Assembly: GCA_018819175.1 (NCBI GenBank)
Contig: JAHJQQ010000023.1
Span: forward strand, 1 to 64,000
From: Gammaproteobacteria bacterium
Lineage (GTDB): Bacteria; Pseudomonadota; Gammaproteobacteria; Thiohalobacterales; Thiohalobacteraceae
Reading direction: 5' to 3'
DNA: 64,000 nucleotides
Notes under the pieces: generated by a model
What the model was told of the DNA's origin: nothing
What the model saw: the letters and a program-made list of their open reading frames with translations, nothing else
The model's database searches: none
Made by a program: the position numbers and the translations under genes
In this document: positions 35,128 to 43,442 of the stretch, piece after piece
Position numbering within the stretch: position 1 is the first letter of the stretch
How the letters are laid out: the number at the start of each line of letters is the position of its first letter

Positions 35128-35147
35128 GCACAGCTCAGAGAAACCCT

Positions 35148-36497
35148 ATGTATGAAGCCCACTACGGATTCCATGAAAAACCCTTCTCGCTGTTGCCGGA
35201 TCCGTCATTCCTGTATCTGAGCGATAAACACCGGATGGCGCTGGCGCTCCTGCAATATGGTCTCAGCAGCCAGGCCGGATTCACCGCCATCACCGGCGGC
35301 ATTGGCACCGGTAAAACCACCCTGATTCGACACCTGCTCAACACTATGGAGCAGGATGTCAGCGTTGGGCTGATTTCCAACACCCATCGTTCCTTCGGCG
35401 ACCTGCTGCAATGGATTCTGCTGGCCTTCAACCTCGACCATGCCGGCAAGACCAAGGTCGAGATGTATCAGACCTTTGTCGATTTCATGATCCGGGAATA
35501 TGCGCGCAATCGTCGCACCGTATTGATTGTCGACGAAGCCCAGAATATGGAAGCCGACACCTTGGAAGAGCTGCGCATGCTCTCCAATGTAAATGCCGAC
35601 AAGGACCAGGTATTACAGGTGGTGCTGGTGGGTCAGCAGCAGTTGCGCGACAACCTGCGACGCCCTGATCTGATTCAATTCGCGCAACGCATTGCGGTGG
35701 ACTATCACCTGACGGCATTGACCCCTGAAGACACCATGGCCTACATCCGCCACCGCATCACCGTCGCGGGCGGCGATCCCGATCTGTTCACGGATGAAGC
35801 CTGCGCGGCGGTTCACTATTACAGCAGCGGTGTCCCACGGCTCGTCAACCTGCTCTGCGATCTTTCCTTAGTCTATGGCTACGCCGAACGCCGCGAACAT
35901 ATTGATGTGGATCTGATCGAGGATGTCGCACGCGAGAAACAGGCCGGCGGCATTTTCCCCGCACCAGAACAGCCACTTGCCAGCGCACCTGCAGCGGCAC
36001 ATACCCATTATTCACGCCCTGCACCCACGCCCACGCCCGCGCCTACTCCAACACCTGCGTCTGCACCCAATTCTGCTGCTGCCAGACCGGCGACAAAAAA
36101 GAAACTCCGCTTGGCCATCGCCAGCGAATCGTCGGCATTGCGCCAACATCTGCGTGAATTGGTTGAATATCAGGGCCTGATCGTCATCGACGATTACCCG
36201 TTGGATGAAACCACCGTCACCAGTATCGACCCGGACAGCATCGATATCCTGCTGGTGGATCTCGATGAAGACGCCGAAGATCGAATTGGCGATCTATGCG
36301 ATATGCTTGCCCAATGGAATCTGCCTGTGCTCTTCAATGACAGCCAGATGACAGAAACCAGTCTGCGCGGCGAAGACCCGCAGTTCGGCACCAAACTCAC
36401 CGCAAAACTGGTTTCACTCATGCCGGCTTATCCGAGTCGCGATGACGACGCGGACAACCTCGATTCAGAAATCCCGGGGCTGGCCACACGCCCGTGA
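35148..36497 (+). CDS. ExeA-like AAA ATPase of the XrtA/PEP-CTERM type fused to a receiver-like domain
   Basis: 449 residues. The start MYEAHYGFHEKPFSLLPDPS is the hallmark of XrtA-associated ATPases and ExeA. Walker A is GGIGTGKT (50-57), Walker B VLIVDEAQNM (about 125-135), and the AAA domain ends near 270. A Pro/Ala/Thr linker (about 285-325) leads to a second domain (about 328-435) that resembles a response-regulator receiver. It has an Asp at the phosphoacceptor-like place (DILLVDLDED), but the first acidic pair is replaced (RLAIASESSA). This looks like a pseudo-receiver of the AmiR kind. Its stop overlaps the VanZ start by 4 bp. Confidence 0.88.
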   Translation: MYEAHYGFHEKPFSLLPDPSFLYLSDKHRMALALLQYGLSSQAGFTAITGGIGTGKTTLIRHLLNTMEQDVSVGLISNTHRSFGDLLQWILLAFNLDHAGKTKVEMYQTFVDFMIREYARNRRTVLIVDEAQNMEADTLEELRMLSNVNADKDQVLQVVLVGQQQLRDNLRRPDLIQFAQRIAVDYHLTALTPEDTMAYIRHRITVAGGDPDLFTDEACAAVHYYSSGVPRLVNLLCDLSLVYGYAERREHIDVDLIEDVAREKQAGGIFPAPEQPLASAPAAAHTHYSRPAPTPTPAPTPTPASAPNSAAARPATKKKLRLAIASESSALRQHLRELVEYQGLIVIDDYPLDETTVTSIDPDSIDILLVDLDEDAEDRIGDLCDMLAQWNLPVLFNDSQMTETSLRGEDPQFGTKLTAKLVSLMPAYPSRDDDADNLDSEIPGLATRP

Positions 36498-36886
36498 AGT
36501 TCCAGTACTTCCGCATCGCCAGCCTATTATTGACCTGCTGCTGGATCGCGGCGATCTACCACCTCTCATCCCAGTCCGATATCAATTTTGAAATCAGTTT
36601 TGCCGCGAAGGATAAACTGTTTCATATGGCGGCTTATGGTCTGTTGGGGGTTTTCATCCTGGGCATTATGCGTCCCAACCCCACAGGCTACAGTTACAAT
36701 CAGGTGGCCCTGGCCACCCTTATGGCGACTGTCTATGGAATCACGGATGAATGGCATCAGTCCTATGTGCCAGGACGCAGCGCAGACCCACTGGATCTCG
36801 TCGCGGATTTTCTAGGCGCTTTGCTGGCAACCTGGGCCGTACGCGCGTTCATGCGACGACGACTGGCACAGCAACTCCGCAGTTAG
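36494..36886 (+). CDS. VanZ-like membrane protein
   Basis: 130 residues with about four membrane segments. The family motif DKLFHMAAYGLLGVF is followed by ITDEWHQSYVPGRSADPLD and a final TM. GTG start overlapping the preceding stop (GTGA), so it is translationally coupled to the ATPase. VanZ-like proteins recur in exopolysaccharide/XrtA loci, where their role is unknown. Last gene of the locus. Confidence 0.88.
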   Translation: MKFQYFRIASLLLTCCWIAAIYHLSSQSDINFEISFAAKDKLFHMAAYGLLGVFILGIMRPNPTGYSYNQVALATLMATVYGITDEWHQSYVPGRSADPLDLVADFLGALLATWAVRAFMRRRLAQQLRS

Positions 36887-36904
36887 CACCTCTTGATCCT
36901 ATAA

Positions 36905-37050
36905 ACCGCATTTGCCACGGAATCACACAGAAAAACACAGGCAAGATCATAAGCTTCACGCCGCCACCGCCATCACCCGCAAGGTGGCGAATAGTCGCTC
37001 CAGGAATACACTGTGTTTCAGTGTCTTCCGCGTGTTTCCGTGGCTAAAAT
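36905..37050 (-). repeat. MITE-like 148-bp repeat, copy 1
   Basis: Terminal inverted repeats TTGCCACGGAA (left) and TTCCGTGGCTAAAATGA (right) enclose an interior that is conserved. Read on the minus strand, the entire segment, including the interior CACTGAAACACAG and GACTATTC stretches, aligns with 54895-55040 at roughly 85% identity by eye and without gaps. Non-coding appearance; no transposase. It is one of two full copies in this window, in opposite orientation. Confidence 0.85.
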
Positions 37051-37062
37051 GATTTTTTCAGG

Positions 37063-37100
37063 TTGATGGGTTTCGCTGGGCTCCACCCATCCTGCAAAAC
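37063..37100. repeat. Short palindromic repeat near cysQ
   Basis: GATGGGTTTCGC and GGCTCCACCCATC form an imperfect hairpin. Sequences of the TGATGGGTTTCGCTGGGCTC kind are dispersed repeats in many gammaproteobacterial and cyanobacterial genomes, often linked to RAYT-type transposases; none is present here. Confidence 0.6.
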
Positions 37101-37117
37101 CATACGCCCCATCTAAA

Positions 37118-37927
37118 CTACAGATACTGCGACCAATCGCGTGTCGCATCACCGAACACAAAGAAATGCGGGTTCAGCAGCGAATCCTTGGTGTTGTAAC
37201 GCAGTTGCTGCATATCCAGACCGGTGACCTGACCACCGGCCTCTTCGACCACACACTGCGCTGCCGCGGTATCCCATTCTGAAGTCAGTCCCAACCGCGG
37301 ATAGATATCCGCCACGCCTTCGGCAACCAGGCAGATCTTCAACGAGCTACCCATGCTCACGAGTTCATGCGGTCCAAGGTTGTCGAGAAATTTCAACAGT
37401 GAATCCCCACTGTGCGAACGACTGCCGGCGACCATGATTGGGCCCTGTGGCAGTTTGCGGACACGGATAGCCTGCGGCGCCTGTCCAGCTTGTGCCTTGA
37501 AAGCGCCGCCACCCGCGCAGGCAGAATAGGTCAACCCCGTCACCGGCACATGCACCACGCCCAGTTCCACACGCCCATCATGAATAAGCGCGATATTCAC
37601 CGTGAACTCGCCATTGCGCTTAACAAATTCACGAGTACCATCCAGCGGATCAATCAACCAGTAGCGCGTCCAGCGGCTGCGCTCGGCGAAGGGAATGGCC
37701 GCGGATTCCTCGGACAGGATCGGAATCTCCGGCGTCAGCTTCTGAAGTGCAGCAACAATCGTCTTGTGCGATGCCATATCGGCCGCGGTCAACGGCGATT
37801 TATCGTCTTTGTGCTCGACGGCAAACTCCGTTTCATAGACGCGCAAAATCTGTTTCCCCGCATCCACTGCAATCTGATTTACCGCCTCCAGCAAGTCGCA
37901 GGCATTCAAGTTATTTTTATCCACCAT
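37118..37927 (-). CDS. cysQ: 3'(2'),5'-bisphosphate nucleotidase
   Basis: 269 residues. Mg-dependent, Li-sensitive phosphatase of the inositol-monophosphatase superfamily that dephosphorylates PAP (and PAPS), the by-product of sulfate assimilation and of sulfotransferases. Motifs are ILSEES, WLIDPLDGTREFVKRNGEF and the C-terminal SEWDTAAAQCVVEEAGG. It overlaps the end of nudE by 11 bp on the same strand, a common gammaproteobacterial pair. In this genome it would also clear PAP made by the two TPR-sulfotransferases. Confidence 0.96.
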   Translation of the reverse strand: MVDKNNLNACDLLEAVNQIAVDAGKQILRVYETEFAVEHKDDKSPLTAADMASHKTIVAALQKLTPEIPILSEESAAIPFAERSRWTRYWLIDPLDGTREFVKRNGEFTVNIALIHDGRVELGVVHVPVTGLTYSACAGGGAFKAQAGQAPQAIRVRKLPQGPIMVAGSRSHSGDSLLKFLDNLGPHELVSMGSSLKICLVAEGVADIYPRLGLTSEWDTAAAQCVVEEAGGQVTGLDMQQLRYNTKDSLLNPHFFVFGDATRDWSQYL

Positions 37928-38465
37928 AAGCTAATCTCTCCCGTACTATAAACAGCGCCGCAATACTGCGCGCCTCCGTAAAATCCTCTCGCGCCAACAG
38001 GGCACTAATATCATTCAGCTTCCAAGGCACAACCTCAATGGGCTCGGGCTCATCTCCAACCCGACGTTGCGGATATAAATCCTCGGCAAGTATCACATGC
38101 GTGAGATGCCCAAAATAGCCTGGCGCGGCCGTTAAGACACTCACCTGAGAAAGCCTCCGCGCAGCATAGCCTACCTCTTCCATCAACTCACGATTGGCGG
38201 CTGTCAGCGCATCCTCTCCCGGTTCAATGCGCCCCTTGGCGAATCCCAACTCATAGCGCTCCACACCCACGGCATATTCTCGCACCAGCAACACGGTCTC
38301 GGCATCCAGCATGGGCACGATCAGCACCGCGCCACTGGCCGATGCCTGTAAGCGCTCGTAATCGGCCTCGACACCGTTGGCGAAACGCAAACCCACCTGC
38401 TCGATCCGGAATAACCGGCTCTGCGCCAAGGTCTTCACATTCAATATCTTCGGGCCAACGCTCAT
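37917..38465 (-). CDS. nudE: ADP compounds hydrolase NudE (Nudix)
   Basis: 182 residues from an ATG at 38465, which gives the family start PKILNVKTLAQSRLF. The Nudix box is complete: GRIEPGEDALTAANRELMEE followed by VGY. It hydrolyses ADP-ribose, NADH and similar compounds. The frame stays open about 60 codons further upstream, over the divergent yrfG promoter area, but that part has no family match. Divergent from the HAD gene at 38566. Confidence 0.94.
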   Translation of the reverse strand: MSVGPKILNVKTLAQSRLFRIEQVGLRFANGVEADYERLQASASGAVLIVPMLDAETVLLVREYAVGVERYELGFAKGRIEPGEDALTAANRELMEEVGYAARRLSQVSVLTAAPGYFGHLTHVILAEDLYPQRRVGDEPEPIEVVPWKLNDISALLAREDFTEARSIAALFIVRERLAYGG

Positions 38466-38565
38466 ACGCGAGCTATTGTAAAGCACAGACGCCGATCCGG
38501 CGCGCTTGTTGTCGCCCGGTAAAACTGGCAACCTTGGGCGCCCCGGAACCCTGTGTAGAATCCAC

Positions 38566-39228
38566 ATGAACTTGCCTTGGAACCAGATTGAATCCGTTTT
38601 GCTGGATATGGACGGTACCCTGCTGGACCTGAACTTCGACAATCACTTCTGGCGCGAACATGTACCGCTGCGTTTTGCCGAGCTGCACGGCCTTGAGCTG
38701 GATGCCGCCAAGGAGACCCTGTTCCCGCGTTTCCGTTCGGTGGAAGGACGCATGGAATGGTACTGCGTGGATTACTGGAGTCGCGAGCTCGATCTCGACA
38801 TCGCCGCCCTCAAACGCGAGGTCGATCATCTGATCGCCGTGCATCCGCACGTGATCGATTTTCTGGATCGCGTGCGCGCCAGCGGTAAACGTATCGCCCT
38901 GGTGACCAACGCGCATCAAAAGGCGCTGGATCTGAAAATGCAGCGCACACAGTTAGGCGGACACTTCGACGCCCTGATCTGCGCGCATGATTACGGCAAA
39001 CCCAAAGAAGACCCCAGCTTCTGGGATTGGCTGCGTGAATGCGAACCTTTCCAACCCGAGCACACCTTATTCATCGACGACAGCCTGCCGGTACTGCATT
39101 CCGCACACAGCTATGGCATCCGTCATCTACTCTGTGTACGGCAACCGGATTCCAAAGGGCCGTTGCGGGATATCGAGGAGTTTCCAGCCATCACCTGCTT
39201 TGATGAGATAATGCCTGATAGGGTCTAG
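38566..39228 (+). CDS. yrfG: HAD-family GMP/IMP nucleotidase (YrfG-like)
   Basis: 220 residues from an ATG at 38566. HAD motif I is VLLDMDGTLLDLNFD, motif II VTNAHQKA, the Lys region YGKPKEDPSFW and motif III FIDDSLPVL. It is closest to E. coli YrfG, a 5'-nucleotidase for GMP and IMP, also found next to nudE. The last codons, Arg-Val-stop, come from a GGGTCTA tandem repeat that begins inside the gene's end, so the stop codon belongs to the repeat. Confidence 0.93.
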   Translation: MNLPWNQIESVLLDMDGTLLDLNFDNHFWREHVPLRFAELHGLELDAAKETLFPRFRSVEGRMEWYCVDYWSRELDLDIAALKREVDHLIAVHPHVIDFLDRVRASGKRIALVTNAHQKALDLKMQRTQLGGHFDALICAHDYGKPKEDPSFWDWLRECEPFQPEHTLFIDDSLPVLHSAHSYGIRHLLCVRQPDSKGPLRDIEEFPAITCFDEIMPDRV

Positions 39229-39292
39229 GGTCTAGGGTCTAGGGTCTAGGGTCTAGGGTCTAGCACCTAGCACCTAGCACCTAGCACCTAGC
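39219..39292. repeat. Heptamer tandem repeat between convergent genes
   Basis: About six units of GGGTCTA (39219-39262) are followed by four to five units of GCACCTA (39263-39292). The two unit types are near reverse complements of each other (CTAGGGT and CTAGGTG), so the block can fold as a slipped hairpin. Both flanking genes end inside it. A unit-number change could alter the two C-termini. It is not a CRISPR: the unit is 7 bp with no spacers. Confidence 0.95.
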
Positions 39293-39694
39293 GCCTGCTT
39301 CCTTCCCCCAATTCTTAAACCGCTTCTTGCAATATTTGAGCAAGCTGTCGTAGCCATCGAAGAACAATTCGAAGCCATCTTCGGCCGGGGCGTCGAATTC
39401 GCAAAAATCATTGGAGTGGTCACGGCACACCTGGGGTCGGGTAAAGTAGATACCGCAACGGCCTCCCGGCTGTAAATGCTTACAGCGGTTATTGACCAGC
39501 AGGAACCAGCCGTCCGTGTCCTTGTAGAGCTGTACATTCTCATGCGCGAGTTGCCACAGCAGATGATCGAAATCATCGCGTGAACGCGGCCCATTGATCT
39601 TCTGCGTGATGTAAGTGCAGCACTTCGAGTTGGTGCAGAAACCGCATTTGTTCTCGGAAGTGATTTCGGCCTTGATGGGAATATGATTAAGCAT
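39281..39694 (-). CDS. YkgJ-family cysteine cluster protein
   Basis: 137 residues. The metal-binding pattern is CGFCTNSKCCTYI near the start, then CKHLQPGGRCGIYFTRP with QVCRDHSNDFC, and a Cys near the end (YCKKRF). Members of this UPF0153-like group bind zinc or an iron-sulfur cluster; the function is unknown. The C-terminal residues Ala-Arg-Cys and the stop codon are encoded by the heptamer repeat at 39263-39292, so the present end is probably not ancestral. Converges on the yrfG-like gene. Confidence 0.88.
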   Translation of the reverse strand: MLNHIPIKAEITSENKCGFCTNSKCCTYITQKINGPRSRDDFDHLLWQLAHENVQLYKDTDGWFLLVNNRCKHLQPGGRCGIYFTRPQVCRDHSNDFCEFDAPAEDGFELFFDGYDSLLKYCKKRFKNWGKEAGARC

Positions 39695-39709
39695 GAACTC
39701 ATCCGCGCT

Positions 39710-39900
39710 AAGAAAAAATTGGGGTCAGATACGAATGGCACGCACCTGAGCGGATACATATCCGATGTAGGGTGGGTTAGGCGCGTTGTTTGCGCCGTAA
39801 CCCACCAAGCGTGCCGTCAGGCACACTTTAACAAAAGCGTTGATTGCTTCGCATCGTCTGTCGGGTTACGCAAACAACGCTAACCCGACCTACATGAGGC
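39710..39900. repeat. Intergenic palindromic repeats upstream of the YkgJ gene
   Basis: AATTGGGGTCAGATAC (about 39718) matches the GGGGTCAGA type also present near 46655. Then GTAGGGTGGGTTAGGCGCG (from 39768) with CGTAACCCACC forms a hairpin, and GTCGGGTTACGC with CTAACCCGACC (39860-39895) a second one. These are GTAGGGTGGGTTAG-type dispersed repeats known from many proteobacteria. No gene is supported here. Confidence 0.7.
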
Positions 39901-39966
39901 TTAAATTAAGCGCCATTCGCAAGAGACACAATTTTTCGGTCCGTGATTTCCGTGACCAGTTGGATG

Positions 39967-40713
39967 TCAGAACGTCCCGTTGAGCTGCAGACGGTAACGG
40001 CCTTGCGCATCGGGATTGCCCAGCAGCTGCAGCGCCTGCGGTAACTGCGGATCGGCGCCCTCACGCGCCTTGACCAGGGCATTCAGACGATAGCTCTTAT
40101 CCTGGCCGATAAGGATTTCACCACTCAGCTCCAAGGGACCACCCTCATCACTCAACGCACCGACGACCTGCGTCTCGCGCAGGCTCAGCTGCATCTGCAG
40201 ATTTCCCAATGCGACCTGACTCGGTTGCCGCACCTGCGCATCCTGCCAGACTATCCTACCTTCCAAGGCATCGATCCAGCCGGCATTGAAGTCGAGTTCT
40301 TCGATATCCGTCTGGAAATTCCCACCCAAGGCAACCAGATTAAGCCGCAGCTGCTGAGCAATATCCGCTGCGGGGATCGAGAGCTGCGCATCTCGCATAT
40401 AGCGGGTGCCGAATAGACTGACGCCGGTGCGCAATTCTCCACCACCGTTACCGCTTTGCACGTAGACGAGATATTCGGTACGCCCGGTCAGCAGCATGAG
40501 CGGATCAAATTGCCACACCAGCGGACCGACGGCCTGCTGATTCAGCGCCAGCCGGAACACCCGTCCACGCCAGGCACTGCCATCGACGCCCTGCACGGCC
40601 AGCTGCCCGCCGCCAATCCAGCCCAGCACATGCCGCGCGGGCAAGGTCAGCACCAGGAATGCAATAAAGACGATGACGGAGAAGACCGTCCAACGAATCG
40701 GAATACGTTTCAT
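39967..40713 (-). CDS. gspN: Type II secretion system protein N
   Basis: 248 residues. An N-terminal membrane anchor (about 10-30) is followed by a beta-rich periplasmic part: VQGVDGSAWRGRVFRLALN and a final PDAQGRYRLQLNGTF, both typical of GspN. It is an accessory inner-membrane component of type II secretion. Start overlaps the gspM stop by 4 bp (ATGA). Last gene of the gspG-N run on the minus strand. Confidence 0.93.
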   Translation of the reverse strand: MKRIPIRWTVFSVIVFIAFLVLTLPARHVLGWIGGGQLAVQGVDGSAWRGRVFRLALNQQAVGPLVWQFDPLMLLTGRTEYLVYVQSGNGGGELRTGVSLFGTRYMRDAQLSIPAADIAQQLRLNLVALGGNFQTDIEELDFNAGWIDALEGRIVWQDAQVRQPSQVALGNLQMQLSLRETQVVGALSDEGGPLELSGEILIGQDKSYRLNALVKAREGADPQLPQALQLLGNPDAQGRYRLQLNGTF

Positions 40714-41198
40714 GAAGAGGCGTTTAAGGTTAAACGGACATTCACCAGACCAGGACCCGCTTCACGTTCGATGCTCACCAGGCTCGCCTGGATGCCATGC
40801 TGGCGGGACAGCAGATCCAACCATGTCACCAGCGTATCGAAAGATACCCCCTCCAAGCGGACGCGCACGGCATCGGCAGTATCAGGTTCGATACGCTTCA
40901 GGCCACTGCCCAATCCCGCGCTACGCGCCGATTGATCCACCACCGCCAACAACGACCGTCCACCCAGGCCCGCCGCGGCCTGAGCGCCGCTACCGCGCAA
41001 CTGCTGGAGTTCGGTCGCGGCATTCTGCATCCACACGACATTCTCGCGCTGGCTGGCCACTTCCTGTTCGAGCTGTATCACATTGCCTATCAGCGGCCGC
41101 CACACCAGCACCCAGAGCAGAAAGGGTATCAATATCACCGAGCCGGCAATCACAATGAACCGCTCGCGCGTGCCCAGACCTTCCCACCACTCTCTCAT
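40710..41198 (-). CDS. gspM: Type II secretion system protein M
   Basis: 162 residues from an ATG at 41198. MREWWEGLGTRERFIVIAGS precedes a single TM ending VWRPL, then a coiled-coil and ferredoxin-like periplasmic domain. GspM is the inner-membrane platform partner of GspL. It overlaps gspL by 4 bp at its start and gspN by 4 bp at its end. The same frame stays open far into gspL, but no gspM-type sequence precedes this ATG. Confidence 0.94.
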   Translation of the reverse strand: MREWWEGLGTRERFIVIAGSVILIPFLLWVLVWRPLIGNVIQLEQEVASQRENVVWMQNAATELQQLRGSGAQAAAGLGGRSLLAVVDQSARSAGLGSGLKRIEPDTADAVRVRLEGVSFDTLVTWLDLLSRQHGIQASLVSIEREAGPGLVNVRLTLNASS

Positions 41199-42412
41199 GA
41201 TGGGGCTCCCTCGATACGCAAGCGGCCTTGCACACGCTGATTCGCGCCGGTCGTGGCCGATTGGATTTCCACGCTCAGGCCACCCTGCTCGGTGAGCTGC
41301 TGCTTCAACCGGTCGAGGGTCTGCACATCGTTCGCGGTCAGTTCCAGATCCAGACGACCATCTCGGAAGCTGGCCGCCGACAGTTCTACGCCCGGGGTAG
41401 CGGAGAACACGCCGCCCATCTGCCCGATCAGACCCAGAAAATCGGTGCTGCCGGCGCCTTGTTGCCGACGCAGACTGTTCAACTGCTGTTCCATCTGCAC
41501 GCGCGGATTGACCATGCGGCCGCCGGGCATGGCCTGCTGGTAAATCTGCTCGATCTGAGTAGTGAGTGTTGCCGACTCGGCTTTCAAGCTGCGGTAATGC
41601 AACCCCTGCTGCACAGCGGATACCAGCGCCCCGACCAGCATCAGGACCGCCGCCGCACGCCAGGGTCGCCACAACCGCCCATATTGTTCTTTACGGCTAT
41701 AGGCGCCCTGCAGCAGATCCACTCCGGCATCGGCTGCAACCAGCCCCTTGGCCAACACCGCCAGGGCGCCGCCCTTACAGGGCTCGATCCTGGCAGACAC
41801 CGGCTCCATCCACACCGGCAGCTCGCCACCGCAATGCCAGACCTGCAAATCGACGCCAGCCTCGCTACGCGCCACCAGCATATCCAGAAGAACCGGCAGA
41901 GTCTCAGGCGTCGCTATCTGTGCCGACCAGGGCTGTTCGCGTAACAGCACGCGGTCTGCTTCCAGCAACAGGCTGCTGCTGCCCGGCTCCAGCGGCAGTG
42001 CCGTGGACTCCGGCAGGAGACGGTCAGGGAGTATGCCCGCCTCATTTAACTGAGCGAGCCAATCATCCATGCGTGCCTGCGCCACCACCGCTACCGGCCA
42101 CTGACCGTCGCTGTCACGGACGCCGAGGGCGAAATGCAGTGCATCGACGTCTTCGGCCAACTGCTCTTCCAGCGCGAACGGGACCGCCTTACGGGCCCGC
42201 TGGCGGTTATTGGTCGGCACGGCAGCGCGCGCCAGCAACAGATCCGCGGCGGGCACCAGGACGACCACCCGGAGCCCGGCAGCCAGCATCGCCGCCTCGG
42301 TAAGACTGCCATGCTGACTCTCTGCGACCGGCTTACCGGCCTCATCGAGACGCACAAAATCCACGCCGTCCGCGCTGTGCTCGGCAAATCGAATCAGGAG
42401 GGTTTCACGCAT
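41195..42412 (-). CDS. gspL: Type II secretion system protein L
   Basis: 405 residues. The cytoplasmic actin-like domain (RKAVPFALEEQLAEDVDALH, near 75) binds the GspE ATPase. One TM (about 250-270, AVLMLVGALVSAVQQGL) leads to a periplasmic domain that pairs with GspM. Separated from gspK by 79 bp that contain three short GCTACCAGATG-type direct repeats (about 42466-42498). Confidence 0.94.
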   Translation of the reverse strand: MRETLLIRFAEHSADGVDFVRLDEAGKPVAESQHGSLTEAAMLAAGLRVVVLVPAADLLLARAAVPTNNRQRARKAVPFALEEQLAEDVDALHFALGVRDSDGQWPVAVVAQARMDDWLAQLNEAGILPDRLLPESTALPLEPGSSSLLLEADRVLLREQPWSAQIATPETLPVLLDMLVARSEAGVDLQVWHCGGELPVWMEPVSARIEPCKGGALAVLAKGLVAADAGVDLLQGAYSRKEQYGRLWRPWRAAAVLMLVGALVSAVQQGLHYRSLKAESATLTTQIEQIYQQAMPGGRMVNPRVQMEQQLNSLRRQQGAGSTDFLGLIGQMGGVFSATPGVELSAASFRDGRLDLELTANDVQTLDRLKQQLTEQGGLSVEIQSATTGANQRVQGRLRIEGAPS

Positions 42413-42491
42413 ATAAAGTCATAATCTCAAAAGGTTGGCAGACCTTACCGCAACCGCCACTACTTGGCTACCAGATGGGCTACCAGATGCT

Positions 42492-43442
42492 CTACCAGGT
42501 GCCTTGGGTACGCGCCAGAATCACACTACCGTTACTATTGCGCTGCACGATACTGAATACCTGGGCCCGCGCAGTACCTAGGGTGATTTCAGAGCGTATC
42601 AGGAAGTACTGACTGGCCACCGCCAGCCTATCGGTGGCAATCTCGCGGCCGGCAAAGGCATCCTGCTGCAAAAAATCCTCGAGCGTGTCATAGCCAGTCT
42701 CACCCCGCGCCTCCACCATCTGCTCCGCACTGGTGGTCGAGAATTCTTCCACCAGGGCCTGCAACAACGGCGCCTGCGCGGTATTGATATTCAACACCGT
42801 TCGGACCGGTAACGCGCAGACATAGGGCGCCAAGGTCTTCCAGATTTTGGCGTCTATCCCTTTGACTAAACGCAGCTCACTGATGCTCTGCATCGGCCGG
42901 TTGGCGGCACGATACGGCACCTCGGTACTCAAGTAGTAATCATCCTCGGCGCCGTCCGGAAAACGCGTATCGAAATCGTTATCGAGCCAGTCGACAATTG
43001 CCAGCGCCAGCCCCTCATTCAGTTCCAGCGCCCGCAGCAGACGCTGGAAATACTCCAGGTCCGGCGCACTGATCTGGCCTTCCGGGGTAAGTAGATTGTT
43101 GATATTGAAACGTCCTTGCAGATCGATGATGTAGCCACCGATCTGTCCGCCCGGCACCGCTATCGGCGGCAATTGTTGCGCCCAGGTGTCGTCGAGCTTG
43201 TCGATCTGATTATCCTTGGCATCGCGATCCAGGATCATGCGTCCCCAGCCTTCCACGGCCTCGGCATAGGCATAGGCCTGATCGCCATCGAGCAGATTGG
43301 CAGTGCGGCGTACATCCAGCTGCTGGCGCGAGGCCATGGCGACAGCGGCCACGGTCGCCAGCGCCACCACCAACAGGGCGGTGATCAGCGCCACGCCGCG
43401 ACTCGTATGCGGCGCACTCAACCCGGCAATCGGAATAGCCAT
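42492..43442 (-). CDS. gspK: Type II secretion system minor pseudopilin K
   Basis: 316 residues from an ATG at 43442 with a well-placed GGGGAG; a start 5 codons upstream is also open. The prepilin leader is MAIPIAGLSAPHTSRG, cleaved before VALITALLVVALATV; position +5 is Thr rather than Glu, as usual for GspK. Body motifs are YIIDLQGRFNINNLL and LPVRTVLNINTAQAPLLQAL, the GspK helix-hairpin-helix-like region. It caps the pseudopilus tip with GspI and GspJ. Overlaps gspJ by about 25 bp. Confidence 0.95.
   Translation of the reverse strand: MAIPIAGLSAPHTSRGVALITALLVVALATVAAVAMASRQQLDVRRTANLLDGDQAYAYAEAVEGWGRMILDRDAKDNQIDKLDDTWAQQLPPIAVPGGQIGGYIIDLQGRFNINNLLTPEGQISAPDLEYFQRLLRALELNEGLALAIVDWLDNDFDTRFPDGAEDDYYLSTEVPYRAANRPMQSISELRLVKGIDAKIWKTLAPYVCALPVRTVLNINTAQAPLLQALVEEFSTTSAEQMVEARGETGYDTLEDFLQQDAFAGREIATDRLAVASQYFLIRSEITLGTARAQVFSIVQRNSNGSVILARTQGTW

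Noticed and set aside
38466..38642. N-terminal extension of nudE
   Set aside because: Sixty codons without Nudix similarity that overlap the start of the divergent HAD gene; the family start is at 38465.
39219..39292. CRISPR or telomere-like array
   Set aside because: Units of 7 bp without spacers, and location between two convergent genes; a simple tandem repeat.
41199..41672. Extension of the gspM frame into gspL
   Set aside because: The upstream part is out of frame with gspL and has no GspM similarity; the 4-bp overlapping ATG at 41198 is the natural start.
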